Assembly: GCF_025567385.1 (NCBI RefSeq)
Contig: NZ_JAOQJU010000003.1
Location: 163,191 to 227,190, forward strand
Source of the DNA: Claveliimonas acetigenes
GTDB taxonomy: Bacteria; Bacillota; Clostridia; Lachnospirales; Lachnospiraceae
Reading direction: 5' to 3'
Length of the DNA: 64,000 bases
A program made the position numbers and the translations under genes. The notes below the pieces were generated by a model. The model ran no database searches. It was not told where the DNA came from and saw nothing but the letters and a program-made list of their open reading frames with translations. This document shows, piece after piece, positions 39,155-47,492 of this stretch; within the stretch, counting starts at the first letter, position 1; each line of letters starts with the position of its first letter.

Positions 39155-39349
39155 TTACAACCATCCAAAAACCCACGCCATCGGCACCGCAATAAGCATC
39201 GTTGAAACAACAACAGCAATTAAAATAAAAAGCGGCACTCCGATAAACATGACAAAAACCGCCAGGTATGGGTGGCGCAATGCGAAACGCTCCGCATAGC
39301 GGTCAAATTTATTTTCAAAATTATGAATAGAATCCCATATCGCTGCCAT
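39155..39349 (-). CDS. Unknown 64-residue membrane protein at the head of the kdp operon
   Basis: The start at 39349 follows AAGGAGG; upstream in-frame codons lack a site. A charged N-terminal part (MAAIWDSIHNFENKFDRYAE) is followed by one or two membrane helices to the C-terminus. It is not recognisably KdpF (about 30 residues, almost only a helix) but occupies the kdpF position, 94 bases before kdpA. It could stabilise or regulate the pump; function unknown. Confidence 0.65.
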   Translation of the reverse strand: MAAIWDSIHNFENKFDRYAERFALRHPYLAVFVMFIGVPLFILIAVVVSTMLIAVPMAWVFGWL

Positions 39350-39446
39350 AACACATTCCTCCTTACGCTGATACAATAGCATGAAGGAAATTAAAACGGG
39401 AAAAGGGCAGTGAATATGCGATTAAGATTTAATTAACTTTTTCGCA

Positions 39447-39489
39447 GCAAAAAAGCAGCGAAACCACAAACTCACTGTGACTCCACTGC
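39447..39489 (-). terminator. Terminator of the CFA synthase gene
   Basis: A 14-pair hairpin (with wobbles) with loop GTGAGTT is followed by six T on the minus strand, separating the synthase gene from the kdp operon. Confidence 0.85.
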
Positions 39490-39549
39490 TTCTGCGTTAT
39501 ATTTTGTTATATTCTGATATGACAAATCGGCGCCGCCTTATTTCTACCT

Positions 39550-40710
39550 TTAATACCACCTCCGCATAGGCAAATCGTTATTAATTCCATTTGTAAAAAT
39601 AATCTGATGCAGATCAATAATCCCATTATGGAAGGTTGCTGCACAGGCACACAAATACAAATCCCACATCCGCACAAACCGTTCATCAAACATTTCCCGT
39701 ACTTCGTCTATATGTTCTTTGAAATTCTTTTCCCAGCACAGCAATGTCCGATTATAATGCAGACGCAGATCTTCCACATCAATCGTATGGAAATCATTTT
39801 CTGCAGCCTGATAAATCATTTCCCGTAAACTCGGTACTGTTCCACCCGGAAAGATATATTTTTTAATCCATGGATCTCCCGCATGTTCTTTTAAGCCGCT
39901 GATAAAGTGCAGCAAAAACACTCCGCCTGGTTTCAGAACATTTTTCACACATTTCATAAAAAGCGGATAATTTTCTCTTCCAACGTGTTCCACCATACCT
40001 ACGCTGACAATCCGGTCAAACTGATATCTGCTTTTGGGCAGATCCCGATAATCCAATATTTCAGCTTTTACAAGACCTTCCAGATGTTCCATTTCTATTC
40101 TTCTCTGAAATTCTTTATACTGTTCTTTGCTTAATGTAATTCCTGTTCCATGCACTCCGTATTTTTTTGCTGCTTCAATTAAAAGATAACCCCATCCGCA
40201 TCCAATATCCAGAAGCGTCATTCCTTCTTTCAAACACAGTTTCTTCAATATATAATCTATTTTATTTACCTGCGCCTGATAGAGTGTATCGTCATCATGC
40301 AGAAAATATCCACAAGAGTAGCTCAATGTTTCATCCAGCCACAACTTGTAAAAATCATTGCCTATATCATAATGACTCCGCACCTCCTTTTTCTGATTTT
40401 TCTTTGCGGTTGAACTGTACATAATCTTTTTCAGTAAGGATTCATCGGTAGAAAACTTGCCCATCTGCCCCAAAAAGTGATCCAATGCAAAATATAAATC
40501 ACCCTCTATTTCCAGATCTCCGTCCATATAGGCTTCCCCCAGGGCAAGGGATGTACTTGTAGTCAGGGCTGACAATGGAATATCCTTATGAAAGATTACC
40601 GTAAACATTGGTTCCCCAGAGCCAATGAGGTACTCTTTTCCATTTATCCTCACAGCAAAGGGATACTCATCAAACTTTTCCAAAAATGAAACTAACACGT
40701 TCTTTGTCAT
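39550..40710 (-). CDS. Cyclopropane-fatty-acyl-phospholipid synthase family protein
   Basis: 386 residues. The SAM-dependent methyltransferase core shows LLDIGCGWGYLLIEAAKKYG, SKEQYKEF and the family's VEHVGRENY; SHYDIGNDFYKLWLDETLSYSCGYF is the lipid-substrate region. It adds a methylene bridge to unsaturated acyl chains in membrane phospholipids, usually for acid or stress tolerance. Preceded by a small coiled-coil gene. Confidence 0.92.
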   Translation of the reverse strand: MTKNVLVSFLEKFDEYPFAVRINGKEYLIGSGEPMFTVIFHKDIPLSALTTSTSLALGEAYMDGDLEIEGDLYFALDHFLGQMGKFSTDESLLKKIMYSSTAKKNQKKEVRSHYDIGNDFYKLWLDETLSYSCGYFLHDDDTLYQAQVNKIDYILKKLCLKEGMTLLDIGCGWGYLLIEAAKKYGVHGTGITLSKEQYKEFQRRIEMEHLEGLVKAEILDYRDLPKSRYQFDRIVSVGMVEHVGRENYPLFMKCVKNVLKPGGVFLLHFISGLKEHAGDPWIKKYIFPGGTVPSLREMIYQAAENDFHTIDVEDLRLHYNRTLLCWEKNFKEHIDEVREMFDERFVRMWDLYLCACAATFHNGIIDLHQIIFTNGINNDLPMRRWY

Positions 40711-40728
40711 TGCTTATATACTCCTTAA

Positions 40729-40863
40729 TCAAATCTTCTCTTTTTTCTCCAAATTCCGTATGTCTCTGCGAATCCTTCTCTGCACACCGTTATTTTCTTT
40801 GTTATTCGTTTCAAGGTTATGAAGCCTGTCCTTTAATAACTGAATTTTTTCCTGATTGTTCAT
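40729..40863 (-). CDS. 44-residue coiled-coil microprotein
   Basis: ATG 40863 follows AGGAGGAAAGAT. The product has the pattern L-K-x-R-L-H-x-L-x-x-N-x-K-E-N-x-G-V-x-R-x-I-R-R-x-I-R-x-L, highly basic and helical. The same pattern recurs in the protein at 45496-45663. Function unknown. It stands 18 bases before the CFA synthase. Confidence 0.6.
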   Translation of the reverse strand: MNNQEKIQLLKDRLHNLETNNKENNGVQRRIRRDIRNLEKKEKI

Positions 40864-40958
40864 TATCTTTCCTCCTTTTGCTTATTCCAATTCAAATGCA
40901 CCAGTATAAAGTTGGTAATACTGTCTTGTTTGCCATTTTTTCTCCCGCGCCGTATCAA

Positions 40959-42125
40959 TTAGATCATTTTCCGCTGATTTAATTTGGTGTAATAACGATC
41001 AACGTATGCTGCATAAATAATACCGCCAATAATATATGCTATTGCTGTAAGCGCAAATCCGGTGGATAAGCCGATACTTTCCTGAAATATTCCCATTACA
41101 AATGAACCGATACCAATACCAATATCATAAGAAAGCAAATAAGTAGCATTTGCTGTACCTCGTTTTGGCGCCGGTGTTGTTCCGGTTACAAATGACTGAA
41201 ATAAAGGCTGAAGAATACCATAACCAAGGCCTAATAAAAATCCGGCTAAAAGCAAATGAACACCATTATTCATAAAGAAATAACTTGTCATTGTGAAAAA
41301 TAAAATCACTAAGCTTACTACAACAAGTACTTTATGCTTACCGGCATCAATCATCTTCTGTGTTGAAAACTTGGAGATTAACATTCCTGCTACCAGGAAT
41401 ATATAGAAATAAGGAATTACCGAAGACAATCCTTTTTCCTGTGCAAAAATTGATGAATATGCAATCACCGCTCCAAATGGGATCATGATAAACATCATGT
41501 TGAACATAAACGGTAATGCCGGTTTATAAAACGCGTCTGCCAGAACAAATTTCTTACGTTCTACCTTTGGATATTCAATTTTACAGAACGATACACAAAT
41601 CAGAGCAATTACTGTTAAAACAAATAAAACAACAAAAGATGCTTTACTACTCAAATGGTTCTGCACCTGGATACCGATAAACGGGCCAGCCGCCATCCCC
41701 AGTGAAATTGTAAGAGCAAATCGGTTTACACCTTTTCCTACCATGCTTGGCGGAAGTACGTCGCCAGCCAATGTTGTTGTTGCAGATCCGCAAACAGAAT
41801 AAACAACACCCATATACAGGCGGAGCAATACCAGTACTCCATAAATGGGAAATGCTGCAAATCCTAAAAATGGCAGACAAAACAGAGCCAAAAACAGCAT
41901 ATAAACATGATACCGATTAAAATTATCCAGTATATAACCTGCAAATGGTCTGAATAATACAGTAGTTACTGACATTGCCGTTAAGACAATACCAATTTGG
42001 GAACCCGTGATCCCATTTTGCTGACAATAAATCGGCAAAATAGGTACAGAGGCATAAAAAGTAGCCATCATCAACAAGTTCGTAATGAACAGCAATATAA
42101 ATTTTTTATTCCATATTTTTTCCAT
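40959..42125 (-). CDS. MFS transporter
   Basis: 388 residues, 12 helices. It has the loop 2-3 motif region (FRPFAGYILDNFNRYHVYM), and the N-terminus LLMMATFYASVPILPIYCQQNG suggests a drug/metabolite efflux-type member. It is divergent from a LysR regulator across a 148-base control region, so it is likely the regulator's target. Substrate unknown. Confidence 0.88.
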   Translation of the reverse strand: MEKIWNKKFILLFITNLLMMATFYASVPILPIYCQQNGITGSQIGIVLTAMSVTTVLFRPFAGYILDNFNRYHVYMLFLALFCLPFLGFAAFPIYGVLVLLRLYMGVVYSVCGSATTTLAGDVLPPSMVGKGVNRFALTISLGMAAGPFIGIQVQNHLSSKASFVVLFVLTVIALICVSFCKIEYPKVERKKFVLADAFYKPALPFMFNMMFIMIPFGAVIAYSSIFAQEKGLSSVIPYFYIFLVAGMLISKFSTQKMIDAGKHKVLVVVSLVILFFTMTSYFFMNNGVHLLLAGFLLGLGYGILQPLFQSFVTGTTPAPKRGTANATYLLSYDIGIGIGSFVMGIFQESIGLSTGFALTAIAYIIGGIIYAAYVDRYYTKLNQRKMI

Positions 42126-42168
42126 GTGCTTCCTCCCTTTTTCATCTTAATTTACAATTTATAAATAT

Positions 42169-42246
42169 AACAGTTTGAGTTCGTTCTGTTAATTGAAAAT
42201 AATTCATCATTGATAACCAGAGGTTATATATGTTATCATTCATAAC
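42169..42246. promoter_or_regulatory. Divergent control region with LysR-type inverted repeats
   Basis: AACAG (42169) and CTGTT (42186) pair at a distance. GATAAC (42212), GGTTAT (42222), GTTATC (42232) and CATAAC (42241) form a run of alternating half-sites. This fits an LTTR binding region that serves both the MFS gene and the lysR gene. Confidence 0.5.
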
Positions 42247-42273
42247 AAGCCGTTATTAAAAGGAGGAAATGAA

Positions 42274-43140
42274 ATGACTATAGATAATTTAAAGTGTTTT
42301 ATTCTTGTTGCCGAAAATTTAAGTTTTGCAAGAGCCGCAGAAGCTCTGTATATTTCTCAGCCGGCCGTCACAAAACAAATCAATGCGCTGGAACACGAAC
42401 TTGGCGTAACTCTTTTTATCCGCTCTACCCGTCACGTGGAACTTACGCCTTCCGGCATATCTTTTTATAAGGATGCCAAAGACATCGTCATGAAATCACA
42501 AGCTGCCATTTCCCGTGTGCAAAGGCAGTATGCCAATTCTGCGTCCATCCGGATCGGGATGAGTAATCCTGCTGCACTTTTTTACTTAGCGCCAATCCTG
42601 ACAAAATTTCATTCTGCATATCCTGACATACGCCCGGACATCGAATGCCCGGGCTACAAAATTATTTTAAATCTTTTTCTGGAAAATAAAATAGATGTTC
42701 TTTTTTATTACAAAGAAAATATGCCGAAAAAATCCGGTATCAATTTTATAGAATTGCAAAAAGACAAGTTAATATGTCTGATGTCTGCCACACACCCTTT
42801 CGCCAAGAAAGACTCTATTGCCTTGAGTGATTTGGAGAACACGACGATTATCGCCTGTAATCCACTCAATGCACCGCTTTCGACTTCTGCCTTTCAGAAA
42901 CAGTTGGCAGGACATCACTCTGCGGATAAGATTTTTTACTGCAATAGTCTCGAAATTGCACATTGTCTGGCCTCGTCAGGTTTTGGGATTGCAGTACTTC
43001 CTCAAATATTAACATTGAAGTCTCCAGAATACGTTGTTGTACCTCTTTCAGAAGATACGGAACTCTCATTCGGTATTTTCTACCACAAGCGGCATACTAA
43101 TTCCGCATTAACCAAATTTTTAAAAATGTTTTCCACGTAA
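42274..43140 (+). CDS. LysR-family transcriptional regulator
   Basis: 288 residues: N-terminal winged HTH (SFARAAEALYISQPAVTKQINALEHELG) and a periplasmic-binding-like effector domain from about residue 90. It starts after AGGAGG. Divergent from the MFS gene, which it probably controls. Effector unknown. Confidence 0.92.
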   Translation: MTIDNLKCFILVAENLSFARAAEALYISQPAVTKQINALEHELGVTLFIRSTRHVELTPSGISFYKDAKDIVMKSQAAISRVQRQYANSASIRIGMSNPAALFYLAPILTKFHSAYPDIRPDIECPGYKIILNLFLENKIDVLFYYKENMPKKSGINFIELQKDKLICLMSATHPFAKKDSIALSDLENTTIIACNPLNAPLSTSAFQKQLAGHHSADKIFYCNSLEIAHCLASSGFGIAVLPQILTLKSPEYVVVPLSEDTELSFGIFYHKRHTNSALTKFLKMFST

Positions 43141-43176
43141 GAAAAGCATTTGAACTTAAAATTGATAAAAAGAACG

Positions 43177-43211
43177 CCCGCAGAGTCCTTCTGACGCCTG
43201 CGGGTGATTTT
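43177..43211 (+). terminator. Terminator after lysR
   Basis: CCCGCAG and CTGCGGG form the stem, with a TGATTTT tail, 36 bases past the lysR stop. Confidence 0.65.
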
Positions 43212-43214
43212 CCA

Positions 43215-43312
43215 TAAACAGCCACAAGGACTGTCCCCGCCTTGCGGTAGGTTGCCATGAACGCCTGCACATCGGGATACCCGTCCTCTTTCAGAACATC
43301 GGGCAGTTTATT
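43215..43312 (-). pseudogene. Fragment of a mobile-element (relaxase-like) gene
   Basis: The minus strand reads LPDVLKEDGYPDVQAFMATY in frame, a wording seen in mobilisation proteins of Clostridia elements, without start or the rest of a gene. The fragment marks the left limit of the mobile-DNA patchwork. The family assignment is from memory and weak. Confidence 0.35.
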
Positions 43313-44080
43313 TTATCTTTTTTTATATAGCACAAATTCCGGGTTCAATCCATCCTTCTCATAAGTGCATACAAGCAGAAAATCCATATTTGCGATAACT
43401 CCAAAATATCTTTCACCGCCGAACTCGCTTTCAAGTTGATTTCCAAGATATGTCTTTGAGTCATCCAAAAATTTTACCAAATTGCCGTTTGGCAACATAT
43501 ACTCAAGATTTACATATTTTCCTACAAGAGCATTTAATTTTTTAACCTTTGGCAGCCCTTCTATATGAAGTTCGTTTATTTCCTTAATTAGTTGCTGCTT
43601 AAATTCTTCAAATTGACCATTGTCACTGAGTTCATCGTAACGCTTCCAGTAATCTAATTGGGGAAGCAAATCTCTCATATAAGAACGAACCTGCTCCTCA
43701 GTGAAATTTTCACTTACCATATTTTTAACACAGACTTCAATCAGGTCATCCATATCATTATAGGTATAAGTTCCGTCAGCATAGCACCACTTGCAATAGT
43801 CCTCGTTAAATGTGCCATCGTAATTACGACTTATGATTGCGTCATCATCAAGCGGCATTCCACAACACTGGCAGATAAGTTTTCTTGGTGTTCCTAAAAG
43901 CGTATTGATTGAAACATCAAAAAACTTAGAGAGCAGTTTTAAGGTTTCTGTATTTGGAATTGTTTCTCCGTTTTCCCAACGGGATACCGCTTGCCTCGTA
44001 ACATAGAGCTTTTCAGCAAGTTCATCTTGTGACAACCCTTTTTTCGTTCGCAATTCAAGTATAACATCTTTCGTATCCAT
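43313..44080 (-). CDS. XRE regulator with zinc-ribbon domain
   Basis: 255 residues from ATG 44080 (after AAGGTGGTGA). The N-terminal helix-turn-helix has LSQDELAEKLYVTRQAVSRWENG. A putative zinc ribbon follows with CQCCGMPLDDD and YCKWCYADG. The rest is an alpha/beta region of unknown role. The zinc-ribbon type is found in stand-alone proteins of the same class, so this is a fusion to an HTH. Target unknown. Confidence 0.75.
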   Translation of the reverse strand: MDTKDVILELRTKKGLSQDELAEKLYVTRQAVSRWENGETIPNTETLKLLSKFFDVSINTLLGTPRKLICQCCGMPLDDDAIISRNYDGTFNEDYCKWCYADGTYTYNDMDDLIEVCVKNMVSENFTEEQVRSYMRDLLPQLDYWKRYDELSDNGQFEEFKQQLIKEINELHIEGLPKVKKLNALVGKYVNLEYMLPNGNLVKFLDDSKTYLGNQLESEFGGERYFGVIANMDFLLVCTYEKDGLNPEFVLYKKR

Positions 44081-44268
44081 AAAAATCACCACCTTGTAAA
44101 TATTATAGTATGCGTGCATTCTATAAACAAGCAACCCGCTGTTGCTGCTGTCTTTTGATATTGTCTGTTTTGCAGGTAGTATTCTTCCATTTCGCGACTG
44201 TACGCGCAACACCCACCCGCCGTTCTATAGGAGATAAGTCTGTAGAGATTTTGGCAGCCCCTACCGGC

Positions 44269-44391
44269 TCAGTCTTCTCTCCACCATTCGCACTTATCAC
44301 GATATTCATGACCACTCGAATCATTATGAGCGCAGCACAATAAGCTGCACGATAAAACCACGGCCAGAACGGCCACGATCATTCTCCGCAT
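44269..44391 (-). CDS. Possible 40-residue lipoprotein or membrane peptide
   Basis: ATG at 44391 overlaps the HNH stop (TGATG), with GGAGGT 7 bases ahead. The product has an Arg start, a hydrophobic stretch ending in LSCSLLCC and a polar tail, like a tiny lipoprotein. It may be real by coupling, or chance. The rest of 44081-44268 shows nothing convincing. Confidence 0.3.
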   Translation of the reverse strand: MRRMIVAVLAVVLSCSLLCCAHNDSSGHEYRDKCEWWRED

Positions 44392-44765
44392 CACTGCGAC
44401 CTCCGTTCTTGCCAGCGATCTCCACGCTTCGCACGGATCTGTGAGTGACACGACTTGCACAGCGCGATCAGATTGCTCCGATTATGCGTGCCACCTTCAC
44501 TCAGCGGAAGCTTATGATGAATCTCTTCTGTTGGAACCAGGACTCCCTTCGCATAGCACTGCTCACAAAACGGATGCTCTGCAGCATACTTGTCTCGGAT
44601 CCTTTTCCATGCTCGGCCGTAACGCCGCTTGGTATCTTTATCTCTTCCGTACTTTTCATACTGACTATTCCTTAGCGCCGCGTGTTCGTCACAATACATA
44701 GTACCTGGCGGAATCAGCTTTCCACAGCCTGGATATTTGCACGGCACTCTGCTTTTATAAGGCAT
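44391..44765 (-). CDS. HNH endonuclease (phage-type)
   Basis: 124 residues. N-terminal Cys-rich zinc region (CKYPGCGKLIPPGTMYCDEH), then the HNH fold (CEQCYAKGVLV, EIHHKLPLSEGGTHNRSNLIALCKSCH). Such proteins sit beside terminase genes at phage packaging modules, but no terminase is here. With the fragment at 44887 this looks like prophage debris. The ATG at 44765 is preferred over a GTG four codons upstream. Confidence 0.8.
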   Translation of the reverse strand: MPYKSRVPCKYPGCGKLIPPGTMYCDEHAALRNSQYEKYGRDKDTKRRYGRAWKRIRDKYAAEHPFCEQCYAKGVLVPTEEIHHKLPLSEGGTHNRSNLIALCKSCHSQIRAKRGDRWQERRSQ

Positions 44766-44886
44766 AACTCTTCCCACCTCCGGACATGATAAAAGCCACC
44801 GCAGATTCCTCCACGATGGCTCCGATCAATTCTTATTCTGTTCGCATTATAATAATATCATAAGAGCGGACTCTCATTCTATCACA

Positions 44887-44970
44887 TCAACTCTCATCTT
44901 CATAAATCCTGCCGACTTCTTTCAAAGCCTTATCATGCAAACGGAAGGTGTGCTGAATACTGTAGCCCAT
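44887..44970 (-). pseudogene. Short residual reading frame of probable phage origin
   Basis: A 27-codon frame beginning MGYSIQHTFRLHDKALKE and ending in a stop stands between the HNH gene and the att-like repeat. It has no ribosome site and looks like the tail of a larger gene cut at 44970. The remainder of 44778-45136 holds TTGATGTCA repeats (about 45010-45030) and the att-like core. Confidence 0.3.
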
Positions 44971-45046
44971 ACCTTATTAGTCCAAATAAGTCCACCAAAA
45001 GATATAAATTTGATGTCAAATTGATGTCAAACCTCTAATGAAAGTA

Positions 45047-45100
45047 CCGCAAACCCTTGATTTTACTGGCTTTATTTGTCTAATGACTTCATCGTCGGGA
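45047..45100. repeat. att-like direct repeat, left copy
   Basis: Bases 45047-45077 (31) are identical to 58889-58919. After nine diverged bases, 14 more (45087-45100) are identical to 58929-58942. Two TTGATGTCA-type boxes lie just left of it (45010-45030), as integrase arm sites might. Confidence 0.7.
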
Positions 45101-45136
45101 AGAGCAAAAGCTAAACCGCTTCCTGTTTCTCCATTT

Positions 45137-45517
45137 TTATTTTTCCACATAGCATACTGTCCTTTCTTTTTGCATGATATTCTTTAAATAAGCATTGATT
45201 GCTTCTATATCAAAACATGGTATAAAATGCTTCTTCATATACTCCATATCCTGCATCGTTGCAATCCTGAATCCTCTGGCGGAGATTCTTCCCCGGACAT
45301 CGTAAACGCCCCGATTAAAGGCACAGGCACAATGCTGCATTTGCCGATGGAATACAATATCAGAATCCGGTATATATTCATGTAAAGCCGATGTCAGCCA
45401 GTAGCATCCTCCATGTAAAAGTATGGAATATATATCTTTATGCGCAAAATATTGCTTTACAGCATTTATCAGCTTCTCATATATGGCTGTGTTTTTCATT
45501 TCTTCTCTGCTTTGCAT
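45137..45517 (-). CDS. Putative papain/transglutaminase-like small protein
   Basis: 126 residues. The order Cys in HGGCYWLTSALHEYI, His in QHCACAFN and Asp in GVYDVRGR resembles the G-G-C, H, D-x-x-G layout of a cysteine-hydrolase-like fold found in small mobile-element proteins. It overlaps the coiled-coil gene before it by 22 bases. Function unknown; the catalytic reading is inference. Confidence 0.55.
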   Translation of the reverse strand: MQSREEMKNTAIYEKLINAVKQYFAHKDIYSILLHGGCYWLTSALHEYIPDSDIVFHRQMQHCACAFNRGVYDVRGRISARGFRIATMQDMEYMKKHFIPCFDIEAINAYLKNIMQKERTVCYVEK

Positions 45518-45663
45518 ACCACACCTCCTTTATCCTGTAATTCGCGAAGAGTTCTGATCTGGCGTTCAATTTTCCTGCGTACTCCATAATTATCCTTTCC
45601 ATTTACAGTTAAACGATGGAGCCGGGTTTCCAGTTCTGCGATTTTTGCTTCGATAGTTGTCAT
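45496..45663 (-). CDS. 55-residue coiled-coil microprotein
   Basis: ATG 45663 follows GAAAGG. The pattern L-x-x-R-L-H-x-L-x-x-N-G-K-x-N-x-G-V-R-R-K-I-x-R-Q-I-R-x-L is the same as in the 40729-40863 protein. It is helical and basic. It runs 22 bases into the next gene, suggesting coupling. Role unknown. Confidence 0.55.
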   Translation of the reverse strand: MTTIEAKIAELETRLHRLTVNGKDNYGVRRKIERQIRTLRELQDKGGVVCKAEKK

Positions 45664-45686
45664 GTAATTTACTTTCCTTTCATTTG

Positions 45687-47492
45687 TTATGCAAACTGGC
45701 TGTAATACAGCGCAGCATATGCACCTTGTTTTTTAAGCAGTTCTTTGTGATTACCCTGTTCAATGATGTTTCCGTTTTCCATAAACAGGATATTATCGGC
45801 GTCTCGTATCGTAGAGAGACGATGCGCGATCACAAAGCTGGTTCTTCCATTCATCAGTTTCTTCATCGCCTTTCCGATCTCTGCTTCTGTACGGGTATCC
45901 ACACTGGATGTAGCTTCATCCAGAATGATGATCGGCGGATTGCAGAGAAATACGCGTGCAATCGTTATAAGCTGCCTTTGTCCTACGGACAGGTTCGCCG
46001 CTTCGTTATCCAGCACTGTATGGTAGCCCTGGGGCATTGTGCGGATAAAATAATCCACTTTCGCCGCTTTTGCCGCCGCCTTGATTTCCTCCATAGTCGC
46101 GTCTGGTTTTCCATATGCGATATTTTCTGCTATCGTTCCCCCAAACAGCCATGTGTCCTGTAAAACCATTCCAAAATTGTGCCTTAACTCCTTCCGCGTC
46201 AGATCCGTAGTTGGCACTCCATCTATTGTGATCTTCCCGCCATCTACCTCATAAAAGCGCATAAGCAGATTGATCAATGTTGTTTTACCGGCGCCGGTTG
46301 AACCGACAACCGCAATCTTTTGTCCCGGTTTCGCTGTAAAGCTGATATTTTTCATCAGCATTTTATCCGGAACATACCCAAAGCTGACATTTTCAAAGGC
46401 AATTTCTCCCTTTGCATTTTTCAGGAGCACAGGAGCAACGGTATCAGGCTTTTCTTCCCCCGCGTCCAGGAAGTGAAACGTCCTCTCTGCAGAAGCCAAT
46501 GCAGACTGCAGGGAATTCAGCATATAAGAGGTCTCGGTAAGCGGTTCCGCCGCCATATTGATATACTGGAAAAATGCCTGCACGATGCCCAGGGACATCC
46601 TTCCCTCCAGCATCCATTTGCACGCAAGAAGCATAATCGCCGCCTGTGAACAGCGCGACAGCAAACGGATCAACGGATTGACACAGTTTGTCAGAAAGTC
46701 TGTCTTTTTTGTGGCATTGCGCAATTCATCAACTGCGCTATTCATTGTTTCCATGCTTTCTTTTTCGTGGTTGTAAGCCCTTATCACATCTCTGCCTGTA
46801 TAGTATTCCTCTGCTATGCCGGTAAGATAAGCCAGCGCCCGCTGCCGGTCAGCGGCACATTCCAGATTCTTTTTTGCGACCATTTTTGTAACCCAGAGAC
46901 TGATAACCGTAAAAATCAGAAATACAGCGGTAAGCAACGGGCTGAAATAAATCATAAACGCCACTGCCCCGACAAGCGTTCCGATCGCCGTCAGCAGCTT
47001 CAGAAGTCCTGTCTGTAAAGTCTCCGACACTTTATCCAAATCACTGGTAACGCGGCTTAAAATCTCGCCGGGCTTATTTCCGTCATAAAAGTAAAGAGGA
47101 AGCTTATGTAGCTTACTGCTGATCTGCTTTCGCAAAGTCAAAATTAACCGTTCCGCTACACTCGCCATTAAATATGCTTGAAAATGATAAAACACACTTG
47201 TAAGCACATACAGGAAAAATAATGTGACCATCTGACGACCAAGCGGATTCCAGCTAATAGAAAAACTTGTTCCTGCTTCAACACAGTTTTTGATTGCCGA
47301 GAGCAGGTTATCAATAACTCCTGCGCTATAATACGGAGTGCATACATTCAGCACCGTATAAAAGACAATGCAGACAGCAACGATTGTCAGCCTGACTCTC
47401 TGGTTTTTAAGCTGCTGAAATAACCGAATTGCTGTTTTTCGCGCATCCTTTGGTACTTCTTTGTCGAATTTTATATCCCGCTTATCACTCAT
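45687..47492 (-). CDS. ABC exporter, fused permease-ATPase (second half of a heterodimer)
   Basis: About 601 residues from ATG 47492 (GGAGG 8 bases upstream). Six membrane helices, then the ATPase: Walker A GSTGAGKTT, signature LSVGQRQLITIARVF, Walker B PIIILDEATSSVDTRTE, His switch AHRLSTI. It overlaps the upstream half-exporter gene by 8 bases, the usual layout of heterodimeric drug or peptide exporters. Since the partner is truncated, the pair is probably inactive unless this half works alone. Confidence 0.9.
   Translation of the reverse strand: MSDKRDIKFDKEVPKDARKTAIRLFQQLKNQRVRLTIVAVCIVFYTVLNVCTPYYSAGVIDNLLSAIKNCVEAGTSFSISWNPLGRQMVTLFFLYVLTSVFYHFQAYLMASVAERLILTLRKQISSKLHKLPLYFYDGNKPGEILSRVTSDLDKVSETLQTGLLKLLTAIGTLVGAVAFMIYFSPLLTAVFLIFTVISLWVTKMVAKKNLECAADRQRALAYLTGIAEEYYTGRDVIRAYNHEKESMETMNSAVDELRNATKKTDFLTNCVNPLIRLLSRCSQAAIMLLACKWMLEGRMSLGIVQAFFQYINMAAEPLTETSYMLNSLQSALASAERTFHFLDAGEEKPDTVAPVLLKNAKGEIAFENVSFGYVPDKMLMKNISFTAKPGQKIAVVGSTGAGKTTLINLLMRFYEVDGGKITIDGVPTTDLTRKELRHNFGMVLQDTWLFGGTIAENIAYGKPDATMEEIKAAAKAAKVDYFIRTMPQGYHTVLDNEAANLSVGQRQLITIARVFLCNPPIIILDEATSSVDTRTEAEIGKAMKKLMNGRTSFVIAHRLSTIRDADNILFMENGNIIEQGNHKELLKKQGAYAALYYSQFA

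Noticed and set aside
44121..44324. A 67-codon minus frame after the HNH gene
   Set aside because: Overlaps the better-supported small frame and has no ribosome site; the product looks random.
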